64,000 bases of DNA from G965197715 sp965247615 (GCA_965247615.1 OZ252022.1:682001-746000); one strand, 5' to 3'. Positions 32,690 to 41,024 are shown, numbered from the stretch's first letter. The notes: a model not told the origin generated them from the letters alone. Program-made: numbers and translations.

Positions 32690-32737
32690 CTCACACCCTC
32701 CTTCAGTTCTGTTGCTCTAGTACACATGGTCGACCTC

Positions 32738-32766
32738 AGTTTCGGCGTGTTGCGCCCCGCTGTCAA
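32738..32766 (-). promoter_or_regulatory. Predicted promoter of bicupin paralogue 1, next to IS insertion
   Basis: On the minus strand TTGACA (32766-32761) is followed after 17 bp by GAAACT and TGAGG. The same arrangement, including GCAACA and GCC in the spacer, precedes bicupin paralogue 2. The target duplication of the insertion sequence begins at 32767, immediately upstream of the -35. Confidence 0.5.
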
Positions 32767-32781
32767 GTGGAGGTCGCTGCG
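32767..32781. repeat. Target site duplication, left copy
   Basis: GTGGAGGTCGCTGCG, identical to 34231-34245 on the other side of the insertion sequence. Confidence 0.9.
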
Positions 32782-34230
32782 TGTCATTGTTCAATGATTT
32801 GGTCAGTGGGTAACTGGTCAATGAAAATGTCAGTCTATGAAAGGACTGACGTTGACTACCAGAGAGCAAGCCCGGATACAGGTGTTGAACGGTGTGATCG
32901 AGCGGAAGGTGTTGATGGCTGAGGCGGCCGAACTGATGAGGGTGAGCGAGCGCCACGCGTGGCGACTGCTGGCGGCGTATCGAAAGGAGGGAGCTGCCGG
33001 GGTGGCTCACGGAAACAGGGGCAGACGGCCGTCGACCGCCACAAGCCCGGAGACGCAGGAACAGGTGACGGCGCTAGCCAAGGGCCGCTACGCCGGCTTC
33101 AACCACTCGCATCTGACCGAGCTGTTGGCCGAGCGGGAGGGCGTCGATCTGTCCCGCTCCACCGTCCGGCGGGTGCTGCTGGCGGGCGGTGTTCGGAGTC
33201 CCCGCCGCCGCCGAGCGCGCAAGCGCTATCTGCGCAGGGAGCGCTACCCCCAGGAGGGGATGCTGCTGCAGATCGACGGGAGCAGGCACGACTGGTTGGA
33301 GGGTCGGGGACCCCGCCTGACGCTCATCGGGGCCGTGGACGACGCCACGGGGACGGTCCCCTTCGCCCTATTCAGAGAACAGGAGGACGCCCACGGCTAC
33401 TTGCTCATGCTCAAGGAGATCATCGACCGCCGCGGCGTGCCGATGGCCCTCTATAGCGATCGGCATAGCATCTTCCAGCGCTCGCCCCGGGAGTCGGAGA
33501 GCCGGGACGAGCAGCTTCGGGGCCGGCGCGAGCCCACGCAGTTCGCCCGGGCGCTCGAGGAGTTGGGCATCGAGCTCATCATGGCCCATACACCCCAGGC
33601 GAAGGGTCGCGTGGAGCGCGCGTGGGACACCTTCCAGGACCGCCTGGTCTCGGAGATGCGCCTCGCGGGCGCGGCGACCATCGAGGAGGCCAACCGGATG
33701 CTCGGGGACTTCCTGCCGCGATACGATCGGCAGTTCGGCGTGGCGCCGGCCCAGCGGGAACCGGCCTATCGCCCACTGCCGCCGGGCGTCTCCCTTGATG
33801 CGGTCCGGTGCTTCAAGTACCTGCGCACCGTGGCCAACGACCACACCATCCACTTCAACGGCGCCGCGCTGCAGGCGCTCCCCGATGGGCGCAGGACCAG
33901 CTACGCTCGGACCCGCGTCGAAGTCCAAGAGCGGCTGGACGGCAGCATCGTGGTCGTCCACCAGGGCAGGACCGTGGCCACAGCGCCGGCCCCCGCCGGG
34001 CCCGTCGCGCTCAGGGCCCGCACCGGCCGCCGCTCCAACGGTCAGCTGCCAGCCGACTCGCCAGCCCGACCTGCCCGTGACGGTCACCGCGCACCGGCAA
34101 CTGCTCCCCGTCCCCCGGCGAAGACCACGGCCCGCATCCCCACCAAGCCAGCGCCCAACCACCCCTGGAGGAGAGCGCTACTGACATAATCATTGAACAA
34201 CAACCCTGACAGAATCACTGGACAACGACA
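32782..34230. mobile_element. Insertion sequence, 1449 bp, ISNCY/IS481-like (IS1202-type)
   Basis: Complete element. Left end TGTCATTGTTCAATGATT and the inverted right end TGTCGTTGTCCAGTGATT match at 20 of 25 terminal positions and carry TGT...ACA tips. Second internal copies of the terminal motif (TCAATGA...TGTCAG) occur at both ends. A 15-bp perfect target duplication flanks it. One transposase gene fills the element. Terminal TGT and a long duplication fit the IS481/IS1202-type relatives rather than IS3 or IS5. The intact frame and perfect duplication indicate a recent insertion. Confidence 0.88.
32837..34189 (+). CDS. Transposase, ISNCY-type DDE
   Basis: A 450-residue transposase with an N-terminal HTH (VLMAEAAELMRVSERHAWRL, about 21-40), a second helical DNA-binding domain, and a DDE RNase H-like core. 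The core shows LQIDGSRHDW (first Asp, about 146), MALYSDRHSIF (second Asp, about 207) and TPQAKGRVERAWDTFQDRLV (Glu, about 260). A C-terminal beta-rich domain (FKYLRTVANDHTIHFNGAAL) and a long Pro/Arg-rich tail follow. All catalytic residues are present, so the element could be active. It is the only gene between the terminal inverted repeats. Confidence 0.9.
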   Translation: MKGLTLTTREQARIQVLNGVIERKVLMAEAAELMRVSERHAWRLLAAYRKEGAAGVAHGNRGRRPSTATSPETQEQVTALAKGRYAGFNHSHLTELLAEREGVDLSRSTVRRVLLAGGVRSPRRRRARKRYLRRERYPQEGMLLQIDGSRHDWLEGRGPRLTLIGAVDDATGTVPFALFREQEDAHGYLLMLKEIIDRRGVPMALYSDRHSIFQRSPRESESRDEQLRGRREPTQFARALEELGIELIMAHTPQAKGRVERAWDTFQDRLVSEMRLAGAATIEEANRMLGDFLPRYDRQFGVAPAQREPAYRPLPPGVSLDAVRCFKYLRTVANDHTIHFNGAALQALPDGRRTSYARTRVEVQERLDGSIVVVHQGRTVATAPAPAGPVALRARTGRRSNGQLPADSPARPARDGHRAPATAPRPPAKTTARIPTKPAPNHPWRRALLT

Positions 34231-34330
34231 GTGGAGGTCGCTGCGCGACGGCTTTGTGGGCGTGGGTTAGGAGCGTTGGGTCGGTACGTGTTATCAGGGG
34301 TGATGAGGGTCTGCGGTGGGGGTCCGGCGT
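34231..34330. repeat. Target duplication (34231-34245) within repeat family E
   Basis: The right target duplication is the start of a second copy of repeat E (34235-34318; compare 21978-22061). Downstream, 34346-34385 is a reversed family B copy and 34417-34435 carries GGTGCAAAGGTCTCTGAGC, a piece of the composite repeat seen after the etf genes. No gene is seen in 34231-34542. Confidence 0.75.
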
Positions 34331-34470
34331 GGGTTCCCGCCTGCGGGGTCGCTGGCGCGACGGCCTTGTTGGGGGGAGGGTTGCGGGGTCGCCACGGCGG
34401 GTGGGTGGGGGAATGGCGGGGGTGCAAAGGTCTCTGAGCCGCACAGCCGCTCCCCACTCCGGTGGGCCGC

Positions 34471-34508
34471 AAAAACAGCGAGGGGCGCAGCAACCCGCGC
34501 CCCTCGCT
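34471..34508 (-). terminator. Intrinsic terminator of bicupin paralogue 2
   Basis: On the minus strand AGCGAGGGGCGC (34508-34497) pairs with GCGCCCCTCGCT (34488-34477) around an eight-base loop, and GTTTTT follows. It lies 35 bp after the bicupin stop. Confidence 0.75.
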
Positions 34509-34542
34509 TGACTTGGTCTTCCGGTTCCCCGCAGGCTCGCGC

Positions 34543-35697
34543 TTACGAGTTGTAGATCTGGGCCCCCTGCTCCTCCTCGGCGCCGTACCCCCACTTGTAG
34601 TCCGGGTTCGTGTAGGCCTCCTCGGGCATCAGGCTCTTGAGGCCCCGCTTGCTCAGCTCCTCCGCGAACATCTCCCGGATCCACGGCTCCTCGTTGGGGT
34701 ACTCGATCTGGTCCCGCTTCGGGTCCATGACGCGCTCGGCGCCTCCGCCCACCTGGCTCATCGCGTGGAACGCCATGTACCGCGCGGGCGTGACGCTGAC
34801 GTTGAAGTGCTGATGGTACCAGCGGTCCGGCGGCACGAACATGCTGCCCTCGTGCCACGGCACGACGACCTTCTCCTGCCCCTCCGGCCACATGATCGAG
34901 TAGCCCTCGCCGGTCGGGATCACGATCACCACGCCGGGACCGTGCCGGTGCCCCTTCTTGTAGGTCCCGGGCGGAAAGACGGACATATGGCCGTTGGTCT
35001 CCGAGTTCGGGAAGGCCACGTCCACCACGTGCCCGCCGCCGCCGCGCTGCCGGTGGGGAACCAGCCCGTCCCACGCAGCCATGTCCGTGAAGAAGTTGCC
35101 GTACCAGGAGGAGCCGCGGCCCCCCGCTATCCTCGTGGCCACAGAGTAGAGCTCGCCTTCCTTCGCCTCCAGGAGGCTCGGGGCCTCATAGGGGTTGTTG
35201 AAGTAGAAGTCGGGGTCCGGGTTCAACGACATGGCGACGGGCAGGTTGTTATTGTGCAGCAGCCGCGCGGGCCGGTCGCCCCTGGCGTTGCTGAATTGCC
35301 GGTAGGCGCCCCGCGGGATCAGGAACATGCTGCGTGCGCTCCACTCGAAGGTCTTCTTGGCCACGCCCTCGGCCCAGACCGTCGTGAGTCCCTGTCCATC
35401 GAGCACGTACACGGCCTCGTCCAGGGCAAACTTCATTGGCGCCGTGCTCCCACCGGGCGGGATCTCCGTGATGCGGCCCTCGACGACGCCCTTCATCCCC
35501 GCCATCTGCAGGAAGGCGGCGTTGCACCCCCGCTCGTCCCACGGGCCCACCTCGATGGTGCGCGCGTCCTCGATGAAGTAGCCGCGGTGGATGGGCACGC
35601 CGACCGATTCGATCCACCGGTCGTAGGGAAGCCCGCGGTCGCGTACCGTTAGGCCGGCCCCCTGGGCCGCCGCCGTCTCTGTTTGCTGCTGCGTCAT
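34543..35697 (-). CDS. Bicupin protein, paralogue 2
   Basis: A 384-residue paralogue of the bicupin at 31547-32689. The first cupin again lacks histidines (PPGGSTAPMKFALDEAVYVL) while the second has GTYKKGHRHGPGVVIVIPTG and WYHQHFNVS. The N-terminus is longer and Gln-rich (MTQQQTETAAAQ). The start at 35697 follows GCGAGGGGTGTGAC. It is divergent from the binding-protein gene at 36013, so its product may act on the solute imported by that transporter. The two paralogues were probably a tandem pair before the IS inserted between them. Confidence 0.75.
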   Translation of the reverse strand: MTQQQTETAAAQGAGLTVRDRGLPYDRWIESVGVPIHRGYFIEDARTIEVGPWDERGCNAAFLQMAGMKGVVEGRITEIPPGGSTAPMKFALDEAVYVLDGQGLTTVWAEGVAKKTFEWSARSMFLIPRGAYRQFSNARGDRPARLLHNNNLPVAMSLNPDPDFYFNNPYEAPSLLEAKEGELYSVATRIAGGRGSSWYGNFFTDMAAWDGLVPHRQRGGGGHVVDVAFPNSETNGHMSVFPPGTYKKGHRHGPGVVIVIPTGEGYSIMWPEGQEKVVVPWHEGSMFVPPDRWYHQHFNVSVTPARYMAFHAMSQVGGGAERVMDPKRDQIEYPNEEPWIREMFAEELSKRGLKSLMPEEAYTNPDYKWGYGAEEEQGAQIYNS

Positions 35698-35751
35698 GTC
35701 ACACCCCTCGCTGCGCTGCGTTTGTGCCGCCTTGTCGGTCGGCTGGCGCTC

Positions 35752-35780
35752 AGTTTGGGCCTGTTGCTGTGGGCTGTCAA
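35752..35780 (-). promoter_or_regulatory. Predicted promoter of bicupin paralogue 2
   Basis: On the minus strand TTGACA (35780-35775), a 17-bp spacer and CAAACT followed by GAG. Spacer and flanks share GCAACA and GCC with the promoter of paralogue 1 (32738-32766), so both may be controlled together. Confidence 0.5.
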
Positions 35781-35828
35781 GGGCAGCCACACCATACGGC
35801 ACCTCCCCTGGAGCCCCGTCTTCCCCTG

Positions 35829-35895
35829 CCACCTCTGGATTCCCGCTTTCGCGGGTCGCTGGCGCGACGGCCTTGTGGGGGGAGGGTGGCGGGGT
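35829..35895. repeat. Hybrid family A/B repeat
   Basis: GGATTCCCGCTTTCGCGG (half of family A) fuses directly to GTCGCTGGCGCGACGGCC (family B core, reversed) and GGGGGGAGGGTGGCGGGGTC. It lies in the divergent region between bicupin 2 and the binding-protein gene. Confidence 0.7.
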
Positions 35896-35941
35896 CGGTG
35901 TGGCGGCTCTGCGGATTCTGCGCGTTCGCGGTCCGGATGGC

Positions 35942-35970
35942 TTGACAAACGACGAGTGGCACAGTAGAGT
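35942..35970 (+). promoter_or_regulatory. Sigma70-like promoter of the binding-protein gene
   Basis: TTGACA (35942-35947), 17-bp spacer, TAGAGT (35965-35970); the start codon is 43 bp further on. Confidence 0.65.
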
Positions 35971-36012
35971 CCTGCAAATCTAATCGCATGTTCGCTTCCA
36001 GAGGAGGACGGG

Positions 36013-37859
36013 ATGTTAGCCAAGCTAGCTATCAGTGTCATGCTTCTGATTGCGTTGGCCGCAGTAGCCTGCGCCACAGCGCCCGTGACCACGAGCCAGG
36101 CGCCCCAGCAGCCCTCGGCGCCCGCGCAGCCCGCGCCCGCGGCTCCGTCGAGCGCGATGACTCCCAGCGGTTCCACTTCCACGGCGACGCCCAAGGACGA
36201 CTCGATGATGGCGAGCCCGCGCCCGCGGCTCCGTCGGCTGACCCGATGTCTCCAACGGGCAGCGCGATGACTCCCAGCGGTTCCACTTCCACGGCGACGC
36301 CCAAGGACGACTCGATGATGGCGATGGGCAAGGCCCAGTACGGCGGCACCATCAACATCCACGTCCGCCGGGACCCTCGCGGCGGCTTCGATCCCCAGAT
36401 CGCCGGCGGCCGACGCGAAGCCCGCCAGATTATTGGCATGCCCTACGAGCGGCTCGCCATCGACGACACGCTGCCCGACAACCTCTGCGCAGAGGCCGTG
36501 CGGCCCTACCTGGCGGAGAGTTGGAGCATCTCCGACGACCTCAAGACCTGGGACATCAAGCTCCGCGAGGGAGTCAAGTTCCACAACGTGGCGCCGGTCA
36601 ATGGTCGAGAGATGACAGCGGACGACGTGATTTTCAGCTACGAGCGCATGTTCGACCGGGGCATTCAGAAGTCCGTGGGCGAGAACGTCGAAAGCATGAC
36701 GGCCCCGGACAAGTACACCGTCCGTATTACGACCGTTGACCCCTCACCCCAGCTGCCCCTCCAGCTCCTGACCTGGCGGGCGGCCATGGTCATGGCCAAG
36801 GAGGCCGCTGGCCCCGATGGCAATTTCGACACCTATGAGACGGCCATCGGGACGGGGCCCTTCATCCTGACGGAGTACACACCTGGCGTCGGCCACGTGG
36901 TCGTCCGCAACCCGGACTACTGGGCTGAGGGCCTTCCCTACGCCGACGGCGTCAACCTCAGCATCATGCGGGATGTCTCCACACGAATCGCCGCACTCCA
37001 GGTGGGCAAGCTGGACTTCCTGGAGGAGGTCACCATCAGCGCCAAGCAGCGGCTCGAGCGTCTGGCTCCCAACATCAAGTACACGCCCTGCGAGACCTCC
37101 TCCTACAACCTCTGGATGGACAACGATATTCCGCCCTTCAACGACGTCCGGGTCCGCCGCGCCTTCTCGATGGCCATGGACCGGCAGAACATCATCAAGG
37201 GGCCGTTCCGCGGTGAGGGGCTCGCCCTGGGCGTCGGCTCCAGCACCTGGGAGCACTACATCCAGCCCAAGGACTACCCGCCGGAGCAGGCGAAGTACCT
37301 GGAGCACAATCCGCAAGCCGCCAAGGCCCTGCTTGCCGAGGCCGGTTATCCCGACGGCCTCGACGTGACCTTCTTCGCCGGCTTCCACCACGGCTCCCCC
37401 TTCCGCGAGCTGGTGGAGTCCCTGCCGGCCCTGTTCGCTCCGGCGGGAATCAAGGTGACGCTGGACCCCCAGGAGCTGGCGGCCTACCAGGAAGGCATCT
37501 CCACCCGCGGCTACGGCGCCGCCGGCGTGATGAAGTCCGGCTACGGCTCCCCCTACATCAACATGATCGGCGCGCTCCACTGCGGCGCGACGCCGTCGGT
37601 CAACCGCTCCGGCATCTGTGAGCCGGGGCTCGATGCCCAGGTCGAAAGGGCGCGGGCCACGGGCGACGACCAGGAGCGCGCGGACCTCTTCAAGCAGATG
37701 CAGACGAGGATAGTCGACCAGGCCTACTGGGTAGCCTTCCCCGGCTTCTACCGGTTCAACGCCTTCAGCGAGAGGCTGAACGGAACGCTCAAGGGCAGCG
37801 GCCCCATGTTCCGCCATCAGACGGGCGTCTTCTTCCGGGAGCTCTGGCTGACGCAGTAG
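36013..37859 (+). CDS. ABC transporter substrate-binding protein, family 5, frameshifted in the linker
   Basis: A dipeptide/nickel-type solute-binding lipoprotein. The signal peptide MLAKLAISVMLLIALAAVAC and a Pro/Ala/Ser linker are encoded in one frame from ATG 36013, which runs to a stop at 36268-36270. The mature body (from about 36273: MGKAQYGGTINIHVRRDPRG, later WAEGLPYADGVNL, YNLWMDNDIPPFNDVRVRRA) is in another frame and ends at 37859. The two frames are joined by an imperfect direct repeat offset by 86 bp, which is two more than a multiple of three; removing one unit restores one frame. So the gene is either phase-variable, newly inactivated, or misassembled. The body looks intact and normal for family 5. 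Confidence 0.8.
36128..36325. repeat. Frame-disrupting internal duplication in the binding-protein gene
   Basis: AGCCCGCGCCCGCGGCTCCG starts at 36128 and again at 36214. The segment from AGCGCGATGACTCCCAGCGG to GACTCGATGATGGCGA occurs at 36151-36214 and 36261-36324. The second copy has 24 extra bases (eight codons) between these parts. Confidence 0.85.
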
Positions 37860-37873
37860 CATCAGGCAAACAG

Positions 37874-37926
37874 GCTGTGGGCGGACCGGCGTCGTCCCCG
37901 TGGGATGATTCCGGCCCGCCCACAGC
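37874..37926 (+). terminator. Hairpin between binding-protein and permease genes
   Basis: GCTGTGGGCGGACCGG (37874-37889) pairs with CCGGCCCGCCCACAGC (37911-37926), 15 of 16 positions, 15 bp after the binding-protein stop. No T-run follows, so partial termination or mRNA stabilisation is possible. Confidence 0.55.
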
Positions 37927-38035
37927 ACTTAGCCCGGGAGAACAGCGAAGGTCGTGCCCCGGCGGCGGGTGTGTTTGGGCGGTGACGGTCAGGGAACCCC
38001 AGCGGAATCGTAGTCGATCCTGAAGGGCTCACAGC

Positions 38036-38983
38036 ATGCACAGGTACATCGCCCGAAGGCTTTTTCAGGTCCTTCCCACCATTCTCTTCATCTCGGCCAT
38101 CGTCTTCTTCCTGCACCGCTTCATCCCCGGCGACATCATCTCCATGCTGGAGGGCGAGCTTGGCGGGGGCGACTTCGACCGGGCCAGGGTCGAGGAGCTC
38201 TTGGGGCTGGACAAGCCCGCCATCCCGGCCTACTTCGATTGGCTGTGGGGTGTGCTGCACCTGGACCTGGGCGATTCCATTCTCGGAAGGTCCTCCATCC
38301 TCGAGCAGGTGGCCTGGCGCTGGCCCGTGACCATGGAGCTGGCCCTCCTGGCCATGTTCTTTACCATCGTCTTCGGCATCCCAACCGGGATTCTGGCGGC
38401 GGTGCGGCAGGAGACCGCGGTGGACTACGTCGCGCGCTCCTTCGCCGTGCTCGGGCTCTCGCTGCCCAGCTTCTGGATCGGCGTCATGACCATTGTTCTC
38501 TCCGCCAGGTTCTTCGGCTGGATTCCCCGCCAGGACTGGGTCGGCTTCACCGAGGACCCCATCAGGAACCTCAGCATCATGGTCCTGCCCGCCTTCATCC
38601 TCTCGCTCAACTTCATCGCCCGGGTGACCCGGATGATGCGGGCGACGCTCCTGGAAGTGCTACGGCAGGACTACATCCGCACGGCGTGGGCCAAGGGGCT
38701 CCAAGAGCGGTCCGTGCTCATCCGCCACGCCAGCAAGAACGCCATGATTCCGGTGGTGACGCTGCTGGGCCTGGAGCTCGTGAATCTCCTGTCCGGGACC
38801 GTGATCATCGAGGCCATCTTCGACCTGCCCGGCATCGGCTTCTACACCCTGGACGCCCTCCAGTTCCGGGACTACGCGACGGTCCAGGGCGTCATCTTCC
38901 TCTACGCCGTCGTCGTCGTCATTACCAACCTGCTTGTGGACCTGACCTACTCATTCTTGGACCCGCGGGTCGTATACCGGTAA
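38036..38983 (+). CDS. ABC transporter permease, DppB-type
   Basis: A 315-residue inner-membrane permease of the dipeptide/oligopeptide/nickel class. It begins MHRYIARRLFQVLPTILFIS, has GLDKPAIPAYFDWLWGVLHLDLG typical of the DppB periplasmic loop (quoted here in part), and the cytoplasmic EAA loop RQDYIRTAWAKGLQERSVLI that docks on the ATPase. The C-terminus VDLTYSFLDPRVVYR is characteristic. Six transmembrane helices are expected. It pairs with the DppC-type permease beginning 11 bp downstream. Confidence 0.92.
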   Translation: MHRYIARRLFQVLPTILFISAIVFFLHRFIPGDIISMLEGELGGGDFDRARVEELLGLDKPAIPAYFDWLWGVLHLDLGDSILGRSSILEQVAWRWPVTMELALLAMFFTIVFGIPTGILAAVRQETAVDYVARSFAVLGLSLPSFWIGVMTIVLSARFFGWIPRQDWVGFTEDPIRNLSIMVLPAFILSLNFIARVTRMMRATLLEVLRQDYIRTAWAKGLQERSVLIRHASKNAMIPVVTLLGLELVNLLSGTVIIEAIFDLPGIGFYTLDALQFRDYATVQGVIFLYAVVVVITNLLVDLTYSFLDPRVVYR

Positions 38984-38993
38984 GGGGATCTTC

Positions 38994-39959
38994 GTGGCAG
39001 AGCAACCGGGAATCGTAGAAGCGCTGGCTAGGACGCGCAGACCCGCGCCTCGGGGCGCGCGCCTGCTCCGCGCCGTGGGCAACCTGTTCCGGGAGAGGCC
39101 CCTGGGCGCCTTTGGCGGCCTCATCATTGTCGCCTTCATCCTTGCCGCCCTTCTCGCCGACGTGCTTGCCACGCACCCCTACGAGGCCTTGGACTTCGAC
39201 AACATGCTGTCGGCGCCCTCCGGCGGCCATATCCTCGGCACGGACCAGCTGGGCAGGGACCTGTACAGCCGCGTCATCTACGGCGCTCGGGTCTCCATCT
39301 ACGTCGTCATCGGCGCCGTCTCCGTGCAGACCATCCTGACGCTGTTTCTCGGCGTCGTCCCCGTCTGGTACGGCGGTAGGTGGGACACGTGGACGCAGCG
39401 GCTGCTGGTGGACACCTGGATCACGTTGCCGCGCCTGCTCATCCTGCTGAGCCTCTCCTCCCTGCTGGGCGGCGGCATTTGGACCATGATGATCATCCTC
39501 TCCCTGGGCGGCTTCAGCTCCTCCCGCATCATCCGCGGCGTCGTCCTCTCTCTGAAGGAGACGCCCTTCGTGGACGCAGCCCGCGCCATCGGCGCCAGCA
39601 CTCCCCGGTTGCTGATGAAGCACATCGTCCCCAACACCTTCGCCCCTCTGATGGTGCTGGCCACGCTGGACGTGGGCAGCGTTATCCTGGCCGAGTCCAG
39701 TCTGAGCTTCCTGGGGTACGGCATCCCGCCCCCGTTCCCGTCCTGGGGCAGGATGCTGGGCGGCGACGCTCTGGACTTCTACGCTGAGGCGCCCTGGCTC
39801 ATGCTCTGGCCCGGACTGGCCCTGACGTCGGTGATCTTCGGGTCCAACGTCTTCGGCGACGCCCTCCGCGACATTCTGGACCCGCGTCTGCGCGGCGCAG
39901 GCAGGGCGAGGCGGGCGGCCGCCGGGGAATCCAGCCGAGTCTCCAGGGCCGTCAAATAG
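38994..39959 (+). CDS. ABC transporter permease, DppC-type
   Basis: A 321-residue permease starting at GTG 38994 (AAGGGGATC upstream). It shows the DppC pattern: an N-terminal cytoplasmic stretch with ERPLGAFGGLIIVAFIL, GTDQLGRDLYSRVIYGARVS near residue 80, the EAA loop FVDAARAIGASTPRLLMKHI, and AESSLSFLGYGIPPPFPSWG. A C-terminal basic tail follows the usual end DPRLRG. No ATPase genes (DppD/DppF) follow; a hairpin and repeats do, so the importer must borrow ATPases encoded elsewhere. Confidence 0.92.
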   Translation: MAEQPGIVEALARTRRPAPRGARLLRAVGNLFRERPLGAFGGLIIVAFILAALLADVLATHPYEALDFDNMLSAPSGGHILGTDQLGRDLYSRVIYGARVSIYVVIGAVSVQTILTLFLGVVPVWYGGRWDTWTQRLLVDTWITLPRLLILLSLSSLLGGGIWTMMIILSLGGFSSSRIIRGVVLSLKETPFVDAARAIGASTPRLLMKHIVPNTFAPLMVLATLDVGSVILAESSLSFLGYGIPPPFPSWGRMLGGDALDFYAEAPWLMLWPGLALTSVIFGSNVFGDALRDILDPRLRGAGRARRAAAGESSRVSRAVK

Positions 39960-39982
39960 CCAGGCCTTTCGGCCGAATGTAT

Positions 39983-40017
39983 CTGCCCGCAAGGGGACAA
40001 GCTCCCCCTGCGGGCAG
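39983..40017 (+). terminator. Terminator-like hairpin after the DppC-type gene
   Basis: CTGCCCGCA (39983-39991) pairs with TGCGGGCAG (40009-40017), with an inner AGGGG/CCCC(T) extension, 24 bp after the stop. Confidence 0.6.
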
Positions 40018-40065
40018 CCCCGCACCATCCTGCCGTCACGCCCACCTCCACCGCCACCCATCAAC

Positions 40066-40165
40066 TCTCCCCTGCATGGCCGTCGCGCCAGCGACCGGGA
40101 ATCCAGGGCGGCGGCGCGGTGCGGGGCATCCCCCTCACCCCCCGCAAAGCCGTCGCGCAGCGACC
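40066..40165. repeat. Family B repeats and AT-rich tract
   Basis: Two family B copies (about 40074-40100, fused to a GGGAATCCAGGG half of family A, and 40143-40163). From 40245 to 40360 the sequence is AT-richer with CAATCAA motifs, AGCTTCACTTTTCCG and A-tracts, like 20740-20900. No gene is seen in 40018-40506. Confidence 0.6.
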
Positions 40166-40506
40166 CCCTGTGCCACCCCCCCATTGCCCCCGCCACCACC
40201 CACGCGCTATCATCTCCTCAACACGACAGCGAACCCAAGGAGGTCCCCATCCCCCAAAAAAACAATTGCACCGCCCCCTATCTGAGGGAAATCCGTCCAG
40301 CTTCACTTTTCCGAAAAAAACACAGTCAGGCAATCAAGCAGGCATGGTCAATCAAAATCCTGCTGCCGACGCCTGCGACGGGGCTGGTCGACGGAGGACG
40401 AGAGCGTGTGAGTGGCGGTGGGCGCGCGGGGGCTCTCGCTAGCCCGTCGAAGGACAGGATGCGGGAGGTTGGAATCCCGGGGGAGCCAGGCTTGTGAGAT
40501 GGGCTG

Positions 40507-40737
40507 TCAAGAACGGGAGCGTGTGTGCCACCGGCCGAAGACCAGCATGTCCCCAAACCCCATGCGGCGGCCCAGCATCGACTCCTCGAACCAACGCTTG
40601 CGCTCCATCACGTAGCGGATGCTGAACCCCGCGGCGACGAAGAAGCGCACCGCCCCGAGAACCCCCACCAGCACCTCCAGCACCCAGATGCACCCCGTCA
40701 GCACGGCTGCGATAGGCCTCAGCACGTACCACCTCAC
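40507..40737 (-). CDS. Small membrane protein, last gene of the thi operon
   Basis: A 76-residue protein from GTG 40737, whose start overlaps the thiS stop as GTGA and is preceded by GAGGAG. It reads VRWYVLRPIAAVLTGCIWVL, then EVLVGVLGAVRFFVAAGFSI, giving two hydrophobic segments and a basic C-terminal third (RRMGFGDMLVFGRWHTRSRS). No family recognised. Its tight coupling suggests cotranslation with thiS; a role in thiamin precursor handling is only positional inference. Confidence 0.55.
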   Translation of the reverse strand: MRWYVLRPIAAVLTGCIWVLEVLVGVLGAVRFFVAAGFSIRYVMERKRWFEESMLGRRMGFGDMLVFGRWHTRSRS

Positions 40738-41024
40738 GTCGCTCCTCCTCTGTCGCTGCCGCAACTGCGCGCCGGCCTGCGCGGGGCCCGACTAGGGGTC
40801 GGGGCGGGGGCGGCCCCCGCGGCGCCGCCCCCGACGGGACGGACCAACTCCAGCACGTCGCCTTCCTTCAGCGTGACCGAGGCGTGCTCTTCCCTGCGCA
40901 GCACCTCCCCGTTGTACGCCACCGCCAGGAAGGCGGCTCGAACCCCCAGGCTCTCGATGAAGCGGGGGAGCGTCATGGGGCCCTCCAGCTCCCGGACCTG
41001 GCCGTTGACGGTGATCGTGATCAC
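40734..41024 (-). CDS. thiS: ThiS-like sulfur carrier with extended C-terminus
   Basis: ThiS carries sulfur as a thiocarboxylate on its C-terminal Gly-Gly to build the thiazole with ThiG. Residues 1-68 match: VITITVNGQVRELEGPMTLP, then AFLAVAYNGEVLRREEHASV and DVLELVRPVGGG. In normal ThiS the chain ends at GG. Here about 26 residues follow (AAGAAPAPTPSRAPRRPARS and GGAT), so a protease would be needed before activation. The extension is coding: its last codons contain the ribosome site and overlap the next start. The GTG start overlaps the upstream gene stop by four bases. Confidence 0.8.
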   Translation of the reverse strand: MITITVNGQVRELEGPMTLPRFIESLGVRAAFLAVAYNGEVLRREEHASVTLKEGDVLELVRPVGGGAAGAAPAPTPSRAPRRPARSCGSDRGGAT

